Positions 1 to 8,221 are shown, counted from the stretch's first letter. The stretch: 64,000 bases of DNA from Tsuneonella deserti (GCF_014644315.1 NZ_BMKL01000001.1:1-64000), one strand, 5' to 3'. Program-made: numbers and translations. Notes: generated by a model from the letters alone, not told the origin.

Positions 1-130
1 GGCCCTGCGCCGCAGCGCTCCGAGGCGCCGGCGCGTACGCGCACGCGTCTCGCCCCAGGCGATCAGCGGGAGCTCGGCGCCCGTCCGATTGCCGCTCCGG
101 GGGCGCCTCGTGCGGCAGGGCGCGCTTCGC

Positions 131-355
131 TCAGCCACGGTCGCCGCCGCGCGCGCGGGCCTTCGACCAGGCTTCGATGTCGTCGATATGATAGCGCCAG
201 GTGCGCCCGTGCAGGCGGCACAGCGGGCCGGTGCCGGCGGCGCGCATCGCCTTCAATGTCGAATAGGCGAGGCCGAGATGGAAGGCGGCCTGCTTGGCGG
301 TGAGGAACGGGCATGTGGCGCGCGCGGCCTGCGCGCGGGCGGCGGTATCGTCCAT
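131..355 (-). CDS. AlpA/excisionase-like helix-turn-helix protein
   Basis: A 74-residue small DNA-binding protein. Residues 17-66 read as a MerR/excisionase-type winged helix: a 'FLTAKQAAFHLGLAYSTLKAM' type recognition segment followed by a short wing ('GRTWRYHIDDIEAW'). Proteins of this kind in integrative elements act as excisionases or local repressors; that role is inferred from family and neighbourhood. It lies downstream of the DUF736 gene on the same strand, about 170 bases away, in a block with ParB-like, ArdC-like and DUF2958 genes. The ATG start has only a weak Shine-Dalgarno sequence. The target site is not visible. Confidence 0.72.
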   Translation of the reverse strand: MDDTAARAQAARATCPFLTAKQAAFHLGLAYSTLKAMRAAGTGPLCRLHGRTWRYHIDDIEAWSKARARGGDRG

Positions 356-522
356 GGGTCCAGGTCCGAAGCGGCGGCGCCCAGTTGCGCCGCGACGCGC
401 CCGGGATCGCCTGTCCCGGCCGCCGCCGGCAGGGTCGCAATCGCGGGCATGCGTTTTCGACCCCCATGCGCCCGTGGCCGAGGACCAGGACCCCCGCGCG
501 CGGGGCGCGGGGGCCGGCGGCC

Positions 523-840
523 TCAGTCGGCCGGGTTCCAGATGATCGCGTAGGTCTCGCCGTCCTGGCCGGCGGCGCGGCCGAGATTGGCGTAGAGGCG
601 GCGCGGGCCGAACTCGGGAGCGGCGAGGCTCAGCGAGACATAGTCCTTCCCGCTCGTTTCGCCGCGGCGGACCCAGCCGGCCCCGACTTCGACGCCGCCG
701 GCGGTGACGCGGTAGTCGGGCTGCGCGTCCGAGCTCTTGGCGTGGTTGGGCACGATCTCGATGTCGGTGCGGATCGACAGCGTCTTGAGCTGGCCCTTGA
801 AGCCTTCGCCGTCGCGGGTGACTTGACCGATTGCGGGCAT
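523..840 (-). CDS. DUF736 family protein
   Basis: A 105-residue protein matching the DUF736 family from memory: start 'MPAIGQVTR', central 'YRVTAGGVEVGAGWVRR' and C-terminal 'LSLAAPEFGPRRLYANLG'. The family is typical of alphaproteobacterial plasmids and integrative elements; its biochemical function is unknown. The frame stays open far upstream, but an AAGGAGA ribosome-binding site sits just before this ATG and the family always begins here, so this start is chosen. It belongs to the mobile-element backbone with the neighbouring HTH, RES/Xre, ParB-like and ArdC-like genes. Confidence 0.88.
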   Translation of the reverse strand: MPAIGQVTRDGEGFKGQLKTLSIRTDIEIVPNHAKSSDAQPDYRVTAGGVEVGAGWVRRGETSGKDYVSLSLAAPEFGPRRLYANLGRAAGQDGETYAIIWNPAD

Positions 841-1357
841 TGTTCGTCTCCTTGCCTTGATTCGTCCGGACCGTTTTCCGGGCGATGGGCAGGCCGAACG
901 GGACGGCCGTACAGCCGCCCGCGCGAACCCGATGAGGGCCGCAGCGAAGCGGAGGACCGGAGCGCCGCGCTTATTTGAAAGCGAAGCGTGCGCGAGGAGC
1001 CGCGCCCCGGCGCGGCGGGGAAATAAGCGCATGGGCGCGATGGTTTGGCGCGGGCGGCGGCCGTCCCAGGACCTCGCCCGAGGAGCCGGAAACGTGGCCG
1101 GAAGGAACGGCAAAGGGAGCAGGAGACGATGCCGCCGGCTGGTGTCGCACCGCTTTCGGAAGGCGTTCGGGGACAGGTTGTGATGCGGAGTTTCGCACCG
1201 GGCGAGACGCGGCTGCCGCCCCTGCGTGTGGCCCGTCGCACGACCTGCGGGGGCATCCCGTCGGCAGCCAGGGCCGCGGCCGGGACCGCCCAAACGAACG
1301 CGGCCGCATGGGCTAACGCGGCGCGAGCCCGCTGTCGTCCGGCGTCGCGCCGTGCGC
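841..1357. other. Intergenic stretch without a supported gene
   Basis: This very GC-rich stretch lies between the RES toxin gene and the DUF736 gene, both on the minus strand. Several frames are open because of base composition, but none has a ribosome-binding site plus a recognisable protein. The last 20 bases hold the DUF736 ribosome-binding site. I see no tRNA, clear terminator or insertion sequence. Confidence 0.6.
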
Positions 1358-2077
1358 TCAGGTCTCGACGATGCGGAAGACTTCGCCCGAGGCGGCGTCG
1401 CGATAGAGGTCCACGCGCGTGCCGTCCCAGTGGTAGTCGAGGTGGCGGCCCTGGCGCGGATTGCGTGCAAGGTCGGGATAGAACAGGGCGGCGCATTCGC
1501 CGCCTTGGGCGCGCGTGCTGGGATAGACGACCCCGTCCGAACCGGCGGCGCGCAAGGCCGTGCCGAGCTGCCGGCCTGCGGCGTGGGTCTCCGGATCGAG
1601 CGCCTCAGCAAGCCCCGGCTCGCCGGTACGCAGCTCGTGCAGCTCGGCGTCGATATCGAGCAGGATCTCGCGAAACTGCGAGGTCCAGCCGGCGGCTTCG
1701 CGCGTCTTCGCCATGAAGCGGGCGTGGTAGTGGATGGTCTCGAGCAGCGCGGTCTCGAAGCGGTCGCCGGCATAGAGCACGCCGTAGCTGCCGTCGGTGA
1801 AGCGGCTCGGCCGGTCGCGGCTGACATGGGTGAACGGCGCCATCAGCCAGCTGGCGCCGGGGCCGGCGACGCGGCGTTCGGGCGGGACGAGGTCGAGCGC
1901 GCCGATCGTCTCCATCAGCCGCGGATTGGTCTTCTGCTCGGCGGCGATCAGGAGCGGCCAGTCGGCCGGGTCGGCGATGTCCTCGAACAAGTCGATCGGC
2001 GGATAGAGGCTGCGGATGATCCGCACCGCCCCGTTCCATTCGACCCGCGTGCGCGCCACCGCTGCGGGCGCGATCAC
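1358..2077 (-). CDS. RES domain toxin
   Basis: A 239-residue RES-domain protein. RES toxins of RES-Xre modules degrade NAD+ in the cytoplasm (family knowledge). Visible family features are an early arginine in 'VRIIRSLYPP', 'RPSRFTDGSYGVLYAGDRFETALLET' (split here by the 20-residue habit of the fold: G-S-Y-G-V-L-Y and the E-T-A-L-L-E-T helix), and a late serine/threonine region 'DGVVYPSTRAQGG'. The start is GTG, and GTGA overlaps the stop of the upstream antitoxin, giving translational coupling. Length is within the usual range, with no sign of damage. Confidence 0.88.
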   Translation of the reverse strand: MIAPAAVARTRVEWNGAVRIIRSLYPPIDLFEDIADPADWPLLIAAEQKTNPRLMETIGALDLVPPERRVAGPGASWLMAPFTHVSRDRPSRFTDGSYGVLYAGDRFETALLETIHYHARFMAKTREAAGWTSQFREILLDIDAELHELRTGEPGLAEALDPETHAAGRQLGTALRAAGSDGVVYPSTRAQGGECAALFYPDLARNPRQGRHLDYHWDGTRVDLYRDAASGEVFRIVET

Positions 2078-2487
2078 CAGCCGCCGCGCTCCGCGTCGAG
2101 GTAGCGCCGCAGGCGCATGAGGTCGGTGAGCTCGCCGCCGAGCATCACGTCGAGCGCGGTGCGCCCGGCGAAGGCCTCGTTCGGCGCCTTGACCCAGGCA
2201 TAGGCGCGCTGCGCTTCGCGGAAGACCAGCCGCAGCGCCTTGTGGATGCCCATGAGGTTGGACAGGCGCGCCTTCTTGTCGCGGTCGAGCCGGCCCCCGC
2301 CGCCCGCCTTCCAGCGGCGATAGGTACGCACCGGCATGTCGAGGAGGGTCGCGGCCTGCTCGTCGGTCAGGTCCCAGGTCCGGAACAGGTTGACCGCCGC
2401 GCGGAACATCGCCGCGCCTTCGGCGTCCGAGATCGGCTCGGCGGCAAAGGGCGGCGGGGTGGTATCGACCCGGTGCAAAGCGGTCAT
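2074..2487 (-). CDS. Xre/MbcA/ParS-type antitoxin of the RES module
   Basis: A 137-residue partner of the RES toxin with the DUF2384 layout. It has an N-terminal helical HTH-like region ('DLTDEQAATLLDMPVRTYRRW') and a C-terminal toxin-binding domain ('WVKAPNEAFAGRTALDVML', then 'MRLRRYLDAERGGW'), whose tail usually blocks the toxin active site. The ATG at 2487 has an AGGAGA ribosome-binding site. A longer in-frame start at 2529 would lie inside the -10/-35 spacer of the promoter described separately, so it is rejected. Autoregulation through the palindrome at 2522-2537 is inferred. Confidence 0.87.
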   Translation of the reverse strand: MTALHRVDTTPPPFAAEPISDAEGAAMFRAAVNLFRTWDLTDEQAATLLDMPVRTYRRWKAGGGGRLDRDKKARLSNLMGIHKALRLVFREAQRAYAWVKAPNEAFAGRTALDVMLGGELTDLMRLRRYLDAERGGW

Positions 2488-2507
2488 CGGTGGTCTCCTG
2501 ATGGCAG

Positions 2508-2537
2508 CATATAGGAGTTTAGTTGCCATTTGGCAAC
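2508..2537 (-). promoter_or_regulatory. Promoter with palindromic operator for the RES/Xre operon
   Basis: On the minus strand a -35 box TTGCCA (2536-2531) and a -10 box TATATG (2513-2508) are separated by exactly 17 bases. The -35 box lies inside the perfect palindrome GTTGCCA-TT-TGGCAAC at 2522-2537. The start codon follows 21 bases after the -10. A palindrome over the -35 is a natural binding site for the Xre-type antitoxin; the binding is inferred. Confidence 0.68.
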
Positions 2538-2648
2538 GTCGCCCCGCGTGTCCGGCCTGCTCTCCGGCTCAACACGGCCCCGACTGCCCACAAAAACCGC
2601 GCGCCGAGGCCCGACAGGCCGAGACGCGCGGCAAAATTTTCGAGCTTC

Positions 2649-2684
2649 CGAGGAAAGGGGCAGCGGCCGCCGGGCCGCTGCCCC
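2649..2684 (-). terminator. Second strong terminator hairpin after the ParB-like gene
   Basis: Twelve-base perfect arms GGGGCAGCGGCC (2657-2668) and GGCCGCTGCCCC (2673-2684) enclose a four-base loop. Reading the minus strand, the stem is followed by TTTCCTC. It stands in tandem with the hairpin at 2701-2726 and insulates the RES/Xre operon from transcription through the ParB-like gene. Confidence 0.65.
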
Positions 2685-2693
2685 AACCGAGAA

Positions 2694-2726
2694 AAGCCCA
2701 CCGGCGATGCCGCGAAGCATCGCCGG
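2694..2726 (-). terminator. Rho-independent terminator of the ParB-like gene
   Basis: Ten-base perfect arms CCGGCGATGC (2701-2710) and GCATCGCCGG (2717-2726) with a six-base loop lie about 20 bases past the stop of the ParB-like gene. On the minus strand the stem is followed by TGGGCTTTTC, a reasonable U tract for a GC-rich genome. Confidence 0.75.
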
Positions 2727-2746
2727 GCGGTTGGGAGGAGCGCCGG

Positions 2747-4633
2747 TCAGGCGGCGAGCGGCTCGGCCTGCTGCGGCTCGCCGTCCTCCCACGGCGGCGT
2801 TTCGGCCTCGTCTTCGGGAGCCTCGACACCTGCGGCGAGCGGGCCCGGCGCGTCGGGGTCGGGCTCGCGAAGACCGGCGCGGGCCGCTTCGACCAGCGCA
2901 TGGGCCTCGACCGTGCCGACGCCGCCGCGTGGCGTGTAGGCAGTGGGCGGGAAGGCCATCCACCGGGGCACCCAGCGCTCGGCCTTGGGCCGTCCGTTGC
3001 TCCCTTCGAGGCAGTCGCGGGCGATGGTCCGAAGCGTCTTGAGCTTCTCCTTGGCGTTGGCCTCGGCGGCGGCTTCCCCGGCGAGTTCGGCGACGATGGC
3101 AACCATGGCCTCGCGGTCGCGGACGAGCGCGAAGAACGCCTCGTCCGGCTGCCACAGCGCGGCCATGTCGACGCCGATCTCCCGGCCGACCGCCTCGATG
3201 ACCGCGCCGCCCGCCATGAGCGTCTCGCCCATGATGACGGCGAGCACGTCCATGACCGCCTCGTCGTCGAGCGCGAGCAGGCGCAGGAACACCCCGACAA
3301 GGCCGTAAGGATCGCCGTTGCCCCGGGTGACGGTGGGAGCCTCGGGGTCGAAGCCGAGACGCTCAAGCATCGCGCGGCGGCGCTCGTCGAACAAAGCCTC
3401 GGCGGCGCTGGTTTCGACGCTCTCGCGCACCTCGTCGCTGCGCGCCGTCTGCGGCTCGATGCGCACGGTCCACAGCGGCGAGCCGGCAATGGCGTGCGCC
3501 ACCATCAAGCGCAGCGCCACGTCCGGACGGGCGAGCAGGCAGACGCGCACCGCCGCATGGCGATGCAGATCGATATAGGCCTGCATCGTGCCGGTGATCT
3601 CCGGGCGCTGCGGTTTGCGGGCTTCCTCCGCCTCGCCGCCGCGCGCGGCGCGGCGGGCTTCGGCGCGGCTGACATAGCCTTCGTGGAAGGTGACCTCGCC
3701 GCTTGCGCGCACGTCGATATAGACGCGCCCGCCCTTGCGCTTGGCGGCCTTCTCATATTCCCAGCTATGGAAATGTTCGTCCGGCGGCACGATCACCACG
3801 TCGGGCCAGCCCGCCTCGAGATAGGCCTCGCGGCGCGCGGCGATGGCCGCGTTCTGCAACGTCCAGAACGCATCGGTGTCGGCGACATGGCATTCCTCGC
3901 CGAACAGGTCGGCGACGGTGGCGATGCCGCTGGCGTCGATGTCGAACAGGGCATGAGCGGCGTTGATCGCCTGTCCGCCGAACAGCCAGCCCTTGAGCTG
4001 GTAGCCGGTCGGGAGATAAGCGTCGGGGTCGTCGGCGAGCGCCAGCCAGGCCTTCTGCTGGCTTTTGCTGGCGAGCGTCAGGTGCCGAACCGTGGCGCGG
4101 TCGATCTCGCCATCGCGGTAGAGCTGGCGAATGCGCGGCAAAAGGTTGCCGAGCGCGAGCACGCGTTTGACGCCCAGTTCGGGCAGGCCGAACGTGGCGG
4201 CAATCTCATCGACGCTGCGGCCTTCGCGCACGAGGCGGGTGAAGGTTTCCCACTGGGTCACCTCGTCGGGATCGAGCCGGGCGAGGTTCTCGATCAGCGA
4301 GGCCTCGACCGCAGCCGCGTCGTCGCCGTCGTCGAGAATGGCGCAGGGAAGCCGCAGGCTGTCGGGGTCCGGCTCGCCGGTTTCGCCGCGCCGCTCGTCG
4401 GCGACGATCTTGGCGGCGTGGAAGCGGCGGCTCCCGGCGACGATCTCGAACGCCTCGGGCGCTCCCCCTTCGACCCGCTCAGGGCAGAGATTGGGACGTA
4501 CGATCAGCGGCGTCAGGACGCCGCGCGCGCGGACGGTCGGCAGGATATCCGACAGGTCCGGGGGACGCTTGGCGTAGCGCATGTTGGTCTTGCTCACCGA
4601 GAGCTTGTCGAGGGCGATAAAGTCGAGTTTCAT
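2747..4633 (-). CDS. Large ParB/RepB/Spo0J-like nuclease-domain protein
   Basis: A 628-residue protein with a ParB-type N-terminal domain (about residues 1-125: 'IALDKLSVSKTNMRY', 'GVLTPLIVRPN', 'FEIVAGSRRFHAAK', 'ASLIENLARLDPDEVTQWE') and an HTH segment ('RSVDEIAATFGLPELGVKR', about 140-165). A long C-terminal region follows, found in integrative-element homologues and of unknown role. It is about twice the length of chromosomal ParB. The ATG at 4633 has an AGGAG ribosome-binding site 8 bases upstream and is preferred to a start five codons earlier. A REP-like repeat at 4466-4484 is read in frame within the ParB domain. The likely role is partition or regulation of the element. Confidence 0.85.
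   Translation of the reverse strand: MKLDFIALDKLSVSKTNMRYAKRPPDLSDILPTVRARGVLTPLIVRPNLCPERVEGGAPEAFEIVAGSRRFHAAKIVADERRGETGEPDPDSLRLPCAILDDGDDAAAVEASLIENLARLDPDEVTQWETFTRLVREGRSVDEIAATFGLPELGVKRVLALGNLLPRIRQLYRDGEIDRATVRHLTLASKSQQKAWLALADDPDAYLPTGYQLKGWLFGGQAINAAHALFDIDASGIATVADLFGEECHVADTDAFWTLQNAAIAARREAYLEAGWPDVVIVPPDEHFHSWEYEKAAKRKGGRVYIDVRASGEVTFHEGYVSRAEARRAARGGEAEEARKPQRPEITGTMQAYIDLHRHAAVRVCLLARPDVALRLMVAHAIAGSPLWTVRIEPQTARSDEVRESVETSAAEALFDERRRAMLERLGFDPEAPTVTRGNGDPYGLVGVFLRLLALDDEAVMDVLAVIMGETLMAGGAVIEAVGREIGVDMAALWQPDEAFFALVRDREAMVAIVAELAGEAAAEANAKEKLKTLRTIARDCLEGSNGRPKAERWVPRWMAFPPTAYTPRGGVGTVEAHALVEAARAGLREPDPDAPGPLAAGVEAPEDEAETPPWEDGEPQQAEPLAA
4466..4484. repeat. REP-like palindromic repeat inside the ParB-like gene
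   Basis: CCCTTCGACCCGCTCAGGG is an imperfect palindrome resembling the dispersed CCTTCGA..GCTCAGG elements of sphingomonad genomes (recognised from memory). In the ParB-like protein the region encodes an extra 'CPERVEGG' stretch between 'LIVRPN' and 'FEIVAGSRR'. Homologues would normally be contiguous there. Confidence 0.55.
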
Positions 4634-4720
4634 TGGACTACTCCTCATGGAGGGCCGGTCCGTCGCTCTTGATCGGGATGGCGGACCGGCTTTCGTGGAA
4701 GCGGCGGAACGCGCCGCGCG

Positions 4721-5158
4721 TCATCCGCCTCCCTCGTCGTTCGAGGGCAGCGGAAGGTCGGGTGCCGCGCGGCCATGGCGGACGGCGTGGCGCAGCAGCA
4801 GTTCGGCGGCGGCAATCGAGCCGCATTCGCGCGCGGCGCTTGCCCAGCGCGACAGCGGCTGCGCGCTGATGAAAAGGAGGTCGCGCTCTATCCGCATGCC
4901 GAACGGCAGGCGCAGCGCAGCGATTTCCGACAGACCGAACGTGCCGAGTTCGGGACAGCCGAAGCCGAGGTCGGCAAGGCCGAACAGGGTGTCGCGGTCC
5001 TCGGCGAGTTCGCTCGCCAGCCAAGTCGCGGGTCCGAGCGGGTTGAACAGCTTGAGCACCGGCGGCGGGTCGAAGCCCCGGCCTGCGGTGTTCGCGGCGG
5101 CGCTGGCGGCGGCGTTCGCGCGAAGCCGGGCGGCGAGCGGAGGCGGGAGCAGGATCAT
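4721..5158 (-). CDS. DUF2958 domain protein
   Basis: A 145-residue DUF2958 family protein. Characteristic segments are the start 'MILLPPPLAARLRAN', the middle 'LKLFNPLGPATWLASEL' and 'LFGLADLGFGCPELGTF', and the end 'ERDLLFISAQPLSRWA'. The function is unknown; the family is almost always found in conjugative or integrative elements beside ArdC-type genes, as here. Its ATG overlaps the stop of the upstream ArdC-like gene (ATGA), so the two are translationally coupled. Length is slightly above the family norm because of a low-complexity C-terminal tail. Confidence 0.85.
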   Translation of the reverse strand: MILLPPPLAARLRANAAASAAANTAGRGFDPPPVLKLFNPLGPATWLASELAEDRDTLFGLADLGFGCPELGTFGLSEIAALRLPFGMRIERDLLFISAQPLSRWASAARECGSIAAAELLLRHAVRHGRAAPDLPLPSNDEGGG

Positions 5159-6159
5159 GCCGCTGCCCTCCCGTCTTGGTCTTGCGCTTCGGCTTCGTGC
5201 GCGGCGCGCCGGCGCGCGAGCAGCCAGTCGGCGGCGCGGCTCGCGGCGGCGGCGGCGCGGAAGATCGCGCGATTGTCCTCGCGCAGCACCGCGAGCCACG
5301 AGCCTATATAGTCGGCGTGGCGCACGGTCGGCACGATGCCGAGGCTCGCGCACAGGAACGCCGAGCCCATTTCGGCGACCAGTTCCTCGCGCGCATAGCC
5401 CGCCGAGCCGAACGGGTTGGACAGGTCGCGGCCCACGCGCGAGGGGTGGCCGGTCGCGTGGGTCAACTCGTGCAGGCAGGTGCGATAATAGTTGATCGGC
5501 TCGAAGAAGGCTTGTCTGCACGGCACCTGCACCAAGTCGAGCGCGGGCATGTAGAAGGCTTCATCGCCGCCTATGCGGAAGCGGACGCCGCTCGCGGCGA
5601 TCACCTCCTCGGCGACGGGAATGGTTTCGCACTCGGGGAGCGGCACGGGGTCGGGCGCGAGGCCGGGGCGCAGCCCCTCGCACTGCGCGACGTTGAACAC
5701 GGTGAAGCGCTTGAGGAACGGAATGGCGCGCGCGTCCTCGCCGCTCTGGCGGGCGCGTTCCTTCTCGCTCTCGGGGGTGAAGCGGTCGGCATAGACGACG
5801 CACTGCCCGCGCTCGCCCTTGCGGACATTGCCTCCGGCTTGCAGCGCCTGCCGGAAAGTCAGCCAGCCTTGGCTCGGATAGCCGTGCTCGATCACGGCGC
5901 CCCACAGGATGAGGATATTGATCCCCGAATAGGGGCGGCCGGTGAGCGCGTTGCGCGGCAGCGCGGGTCCGGCCCCGCCCGCCGTGCGGCCCCACGGCTG
6001 GACCCATGGCAGCCGCCCGGCTTCAAGCTCGCCGATGATCCGCTGGGTGACCTCGTCGTAGAGATTGGCGCGCTCGGTGGCGGCGTTGCCGCCACGGGCT
6101 TCTTGGTGTGACGGAGTCCGGCGCGCGGAACGGGCGCGGCGGTGGTGGGTCGGGCGCAT
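5155..6159 (-). CDS. ArdC-like antirestriction protein with zincin domain
   Basis: A 334-residue ArdC-type protein: an N-terminal ssDNA-binding domain (about residues 28-150: 'YDEVTQRIIGELEAGRLPW', 'NALTGRPYSGINILIL', 'GGNVRKGERG') and a C-terminal metallopeptidase-like domain with the zinc motif 'HELTHATGH' near residue 230 and a downstream glutamate in 'REELVAEMGSAFLC'. ArdC proteins bind single-stranded DNA and protect incoming conjugated DNA from restriction (family knowledge). The ATG at 6159 follows GAGGAGG, so it is preferred to a start eight codons upstream. It is first in a coupled pair with the DUF2958 gene. Confidence 0.88.
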   Translation of the reverse strand: MRPTHHRRARSARRTPSHQEARGGNAATERANLYDEVTQRIIGELEAGRLPWVQPWGRTAGGAGPALPRNALTGRPYSGINILILWGAVIEHGYPSQGWLTFRQALQAGGNVRKGERGQCVVYADRFTPESEKERARQSGEDARAIPFLKRFTVFNVAQCEGLRPGLAPDPVPLPECETIPVAEEVIAASGVRFRIGGDEAFYMPALDLVQVPCRQAFFEPINYYRTCLHELTHATGHPSRVGRDLSNPFGSAGYAREELVAEMGSAFLCASLGIVPTVRHADYIGSWLAVLREDNRAIFRAAAAASRAADWLLARRRAAHEAEAQDQDGRAAA

Positions 6160-6290
6160 GGCTTGCCTCCTCATCCGCCCCAAAAACCCGCAGGCCTCCC
6201 CGGAAAAGCGGGGGTGGGCGGCACCGAGCGATCGGAGAGGCCCGCGTCACAGCGCCGCCGGCACCACAGGCCGGAACCTCAGTGGAGGAG

Positions 6291-6319
6291 CCGGGGCCGA
6301 GCGAAGTCGAAGGGCCCGG
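6291..6319. repeat. REP-like inverted repeat
   Basis: The core GAGCGAAGTCGAAGGG (6298-6313) matches the dispersed sphingomonad element with core CCTTCGACTTCGCTC, and CCGGGGCC/GGGCCCGG-type arms flank it. It is related to the copy embedded in the ParB-like gene at 4466-4484. Confidence 0.55.
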
Positions 6320-6576
6320 CTTGCCGGCGGGGCGCGCGGGCCTAGGCGGGAGCGCCGCCCACGCCCGCTTGGACGGGAGAGGCCGACCAAAGCGCCGCCG
6401 CGCAAAAGGCGCGGCGTCCGCTTTGAGGGCGCCGCACGGCGCCCGATGCGCCAGCCGATCGTTACCGTGAGGCCGAGACCCGCGTCAGCGGGGCTCGGTG
6501 GCAAGGCCTTGGCCGCGCCATAGAGCGCGGTCGCGCCGAAGGCGCGAGGCGCGTCACAGCCGCTTCGGTTTCGAGG

Positions 6577-6591
6577 GGTCTCGCCGAGACC
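6577..6591 (-). terminator. Possible terminator hairpin after the 79-residue gene
   Basis: Perfect arms GGTCTCG and CGAGACC around a single base lie 29 bases past the stop of the small minus-strand gene. There is no U tract, so the terminator role is uncertain. Confidence 0.3.
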
Positions 6592-6619
6592 GCTTTCCTG
6601 CTTTCATCGCCCTTTCGGG

Positions 6620-6859
6620 TTAATCGAGCAGCCACGGGCCGAAATAGCCGTGTACGCGGCGGACCTCGGCTTCGGTGTCGAGCTTGGGCATGCCGCCAAG
6701 TTGCTTGCGCAGCTCACGCTCGAACGTTGGCCAGCTAACCGCGCGCGAGCGTAGTTCCGTGAGCAGCTCAAATGCGTTCTGCTCGTCGCTCGGGTGTTGC
6801 GCAAATTCCCGATCCTCGAGGCCAAAGCACCAATGGATCATCGATTTCCAATCCTTCAT
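6620..6859 (-). CDS. Small hypothetical protein (79 aa)
   Basis: A 79-residue soluble protein with no family I recognise. It begins 'MKDWKSMIHWCFGLEDREF' and contains a helical segment 'NAFELLTELRSRAVSWPTFE' and a tail 'VHGYFGPWLLD'. A strong AAGGAG ribosome-binding site lies 7 bases before the ATG, which is the main reason to accept it. The composition is balanced, unlike shadow frames in this DNA. It sits downstream of the PIN-domain gene on the same strand with about 160 bases between, so co-transcription is possible. No function can be assigned. Confidence 0.68.
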   Translation of the reverse strand: MKDWKSMIHWCFGLEDREFAQHPSDEQNAFELLTELRSRAVSWPTFERELRKQLGGMPKLDTEAEVRRVHGYFGPWLLD

Positions 6860-7021
6860 GGGACACTCCTTATTGCCAATTGCGGCGAAACAAATTGAGC
6901 ACCGGGCATTGCTGCTCGACGCGCCTCGCCTTGTGGCATTTTTACAAGTGTGGCTTCCGCAAGGGTTTCGCCCACGGTCGTGCGCGATCAGACGCCACTT
7001 CGGCTCCGGATACCGTGCGGG

Positions 7022-8221
7022 CTAGACGCCGTTGTGAGTCCCCGCTGCCGGCGCCGGCTCTTCGGCCGCTTCGGTCTCGGGTTCAGATTCAAGCAGTGCG
7101 TCGAAGTCATCAGGATCGCCGTAATCGAATTCGATTTCGCCGAAATCGACGCTGTCGATTGCCTCGACCACCTCGACTTCGCCTACGTCGATATCATCAA
7201 GGGGACCCGCGAGATCGCCGTAGAGCGTGACGAGGAACGCGCCTTCGAACTCGATCTCCGTTTCGGCCGACGCACCGCCCATGTTCACGTACTCGCGATC
7301 GATGCCGTCCCAGACGGCCAGCGAGAAATCGGCTTCCGCCGTGGCGGTGAAGGTTGCGCCAATACGCGCCGCCACGATCTCGTGGCCGAGGCGCACGACC
7401 GTGATGTCGTAGTCGTCGCCGATCTTGGCGAGCTCGTACGAGCCGAAACGCAATGTGTTGCTATCGGCCTCGAGGTAGAAGCTACCGCTGCCTTCGGCGG
7501 AGAACACCCAGTCAGCGAGCGATGCGGTCAGTCCTTCCTCGATCGCGTTCGCGGCGTCGGGCTGCGTGCCCGCAACTACGGCTTCCATGAGCTTCGCTAC
7601 CGTCGCTTCCGCTGCCGCGGCATGTTCCTGGAGCGTCTCGAGCGCTTTGGCGAGATCCTCCTCGACGTCGATTTGTTCGGACGTCTCGGCGAACGCCGCC
7701 CAGCCCTTGTCGGCAGACACCGCTAGAATGCGCTTCCCGCCGTCCACGGCCCATTTCTGCAGGCTGAGCAAAGCGATGGCGTCGGGGAATTCGAACTTCT
7801 TGTCGCCGGTCGGCTCGAACGGCGCAGAGGCAGCGAAGTAAAGCTTCAAAAGGTCGTCGATCGAACAATGCGAGGCGCGGACGGCCTGCGCCCCCGTTGC
7901 TTCGAGGAACCGAGCGAGGCGCTGGCGAGCCGCCTCGCGGGAGTCGACTACACTCTCGGCAACCTGTTTAAGCCGCTCGCGGTCTGCCTCTGCGACAAGC
8001 TGAAGCTGTTCGAGACGCGTCAGCGCGGCGAGGCCGGCGTCGCGGCCCTTCTTCGTCATCTGCTGGAGGTGCTTGAGGACTTCGCGCGTGACGATCTCGG
8101 AAAGCACGAGATCGACGGGCGCTTCCTTGAATTGCTCGAGCTGAGCGAGCAGTCCGGTCTCCAGCGCGATCCCGGTCTGAATGAATGTGTTCGTGTCGAT
8201 GGTGATCGCGTCGTAAGGCAT
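7022..8221 (-). CDS. PIN-domain (DUF4935-like) putative ribonuclease
   Basis: A 399-residue protein whose first ~180 residues form a PIN-like nuclease domain: D9 in 'AITIDTNTF', E42/E47 in 'LVLSEIVTREVL', D147 in 'FEFPDAIALLSL' and D171 in 'ILAVSADKGW' give the acidic metal-binding set. The middle is helical. The C-terminal ~150 residues resemble a beta-rich domain and end in a very acidic tail. PIN proteins cut RNA, often as toxins. The ATG at 8221 is chosen; a GTG three codons earlier is possible and neither has a good ribosome-binding site. It is divergent from the HEPN gene, about 80 bases apart, so they probably share a control region. Confidence 0.75.
   Translation of the reverse strand: MPYDAITIDTNTFIQTGIALETGLLAQLEQFKEAPVDLVLSEIVTREVLKHLQQMTKKGRDAGLAALTRLEQLQLVAEADRERLKQVAESVVDSREAARQRLARFLEATGAQAVRASHCSIDDLLKLYFAASAPFEPTGDKKFEFPDAIALLSLQKWAVDGGKRILAVSADKGWAAFAETSEQIDVEEDLAKALETLQEHAAAAEATVAKLMEAVVAGTQPDAANAIEEGLTASLADWVFSAEGSGSFYLEADSNTLRFGSYELAKIGDDYDITVVRLGHEIVAARIGATFTATAEADFSLAVWDGIDREYVNMGGASAETEIEFEGAFLVTLYGDLAGPLDDIDVGEVEVVEAIDSVDFGEIEFDYGDPDDFDALLESEPETEAAEEPAPAAGTHNGV

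Larger units (their letters stand above)
6160..6619. other. Intergenic stretch with REP-like repeat and hairpin
   Basis: No gene is supported here. It contains a REP-like inverted repeat (6291-6319) and a perfect hairpin (6577-6591). The remaining open frames reflect high GC content and lack ribosome-binding sites. Confidence 0.6.

Noticed and set aside
841..1827. Upstream extension of the DUF736 frame and overlapping frames opposite the RES gene
   Set aside because: The extension is arginine/proline-rich and not protein-like. The DUF736 ATG has its own ribosome-binding site.
2336..4672. A 778-codon open frame on the plus strand opposite the ParB-like gene
   Set aside because: It mirrors the codon pattern of the ParB-like gene, has no ribosome-binding site and matches no family. 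It is a GC-driven shadow.
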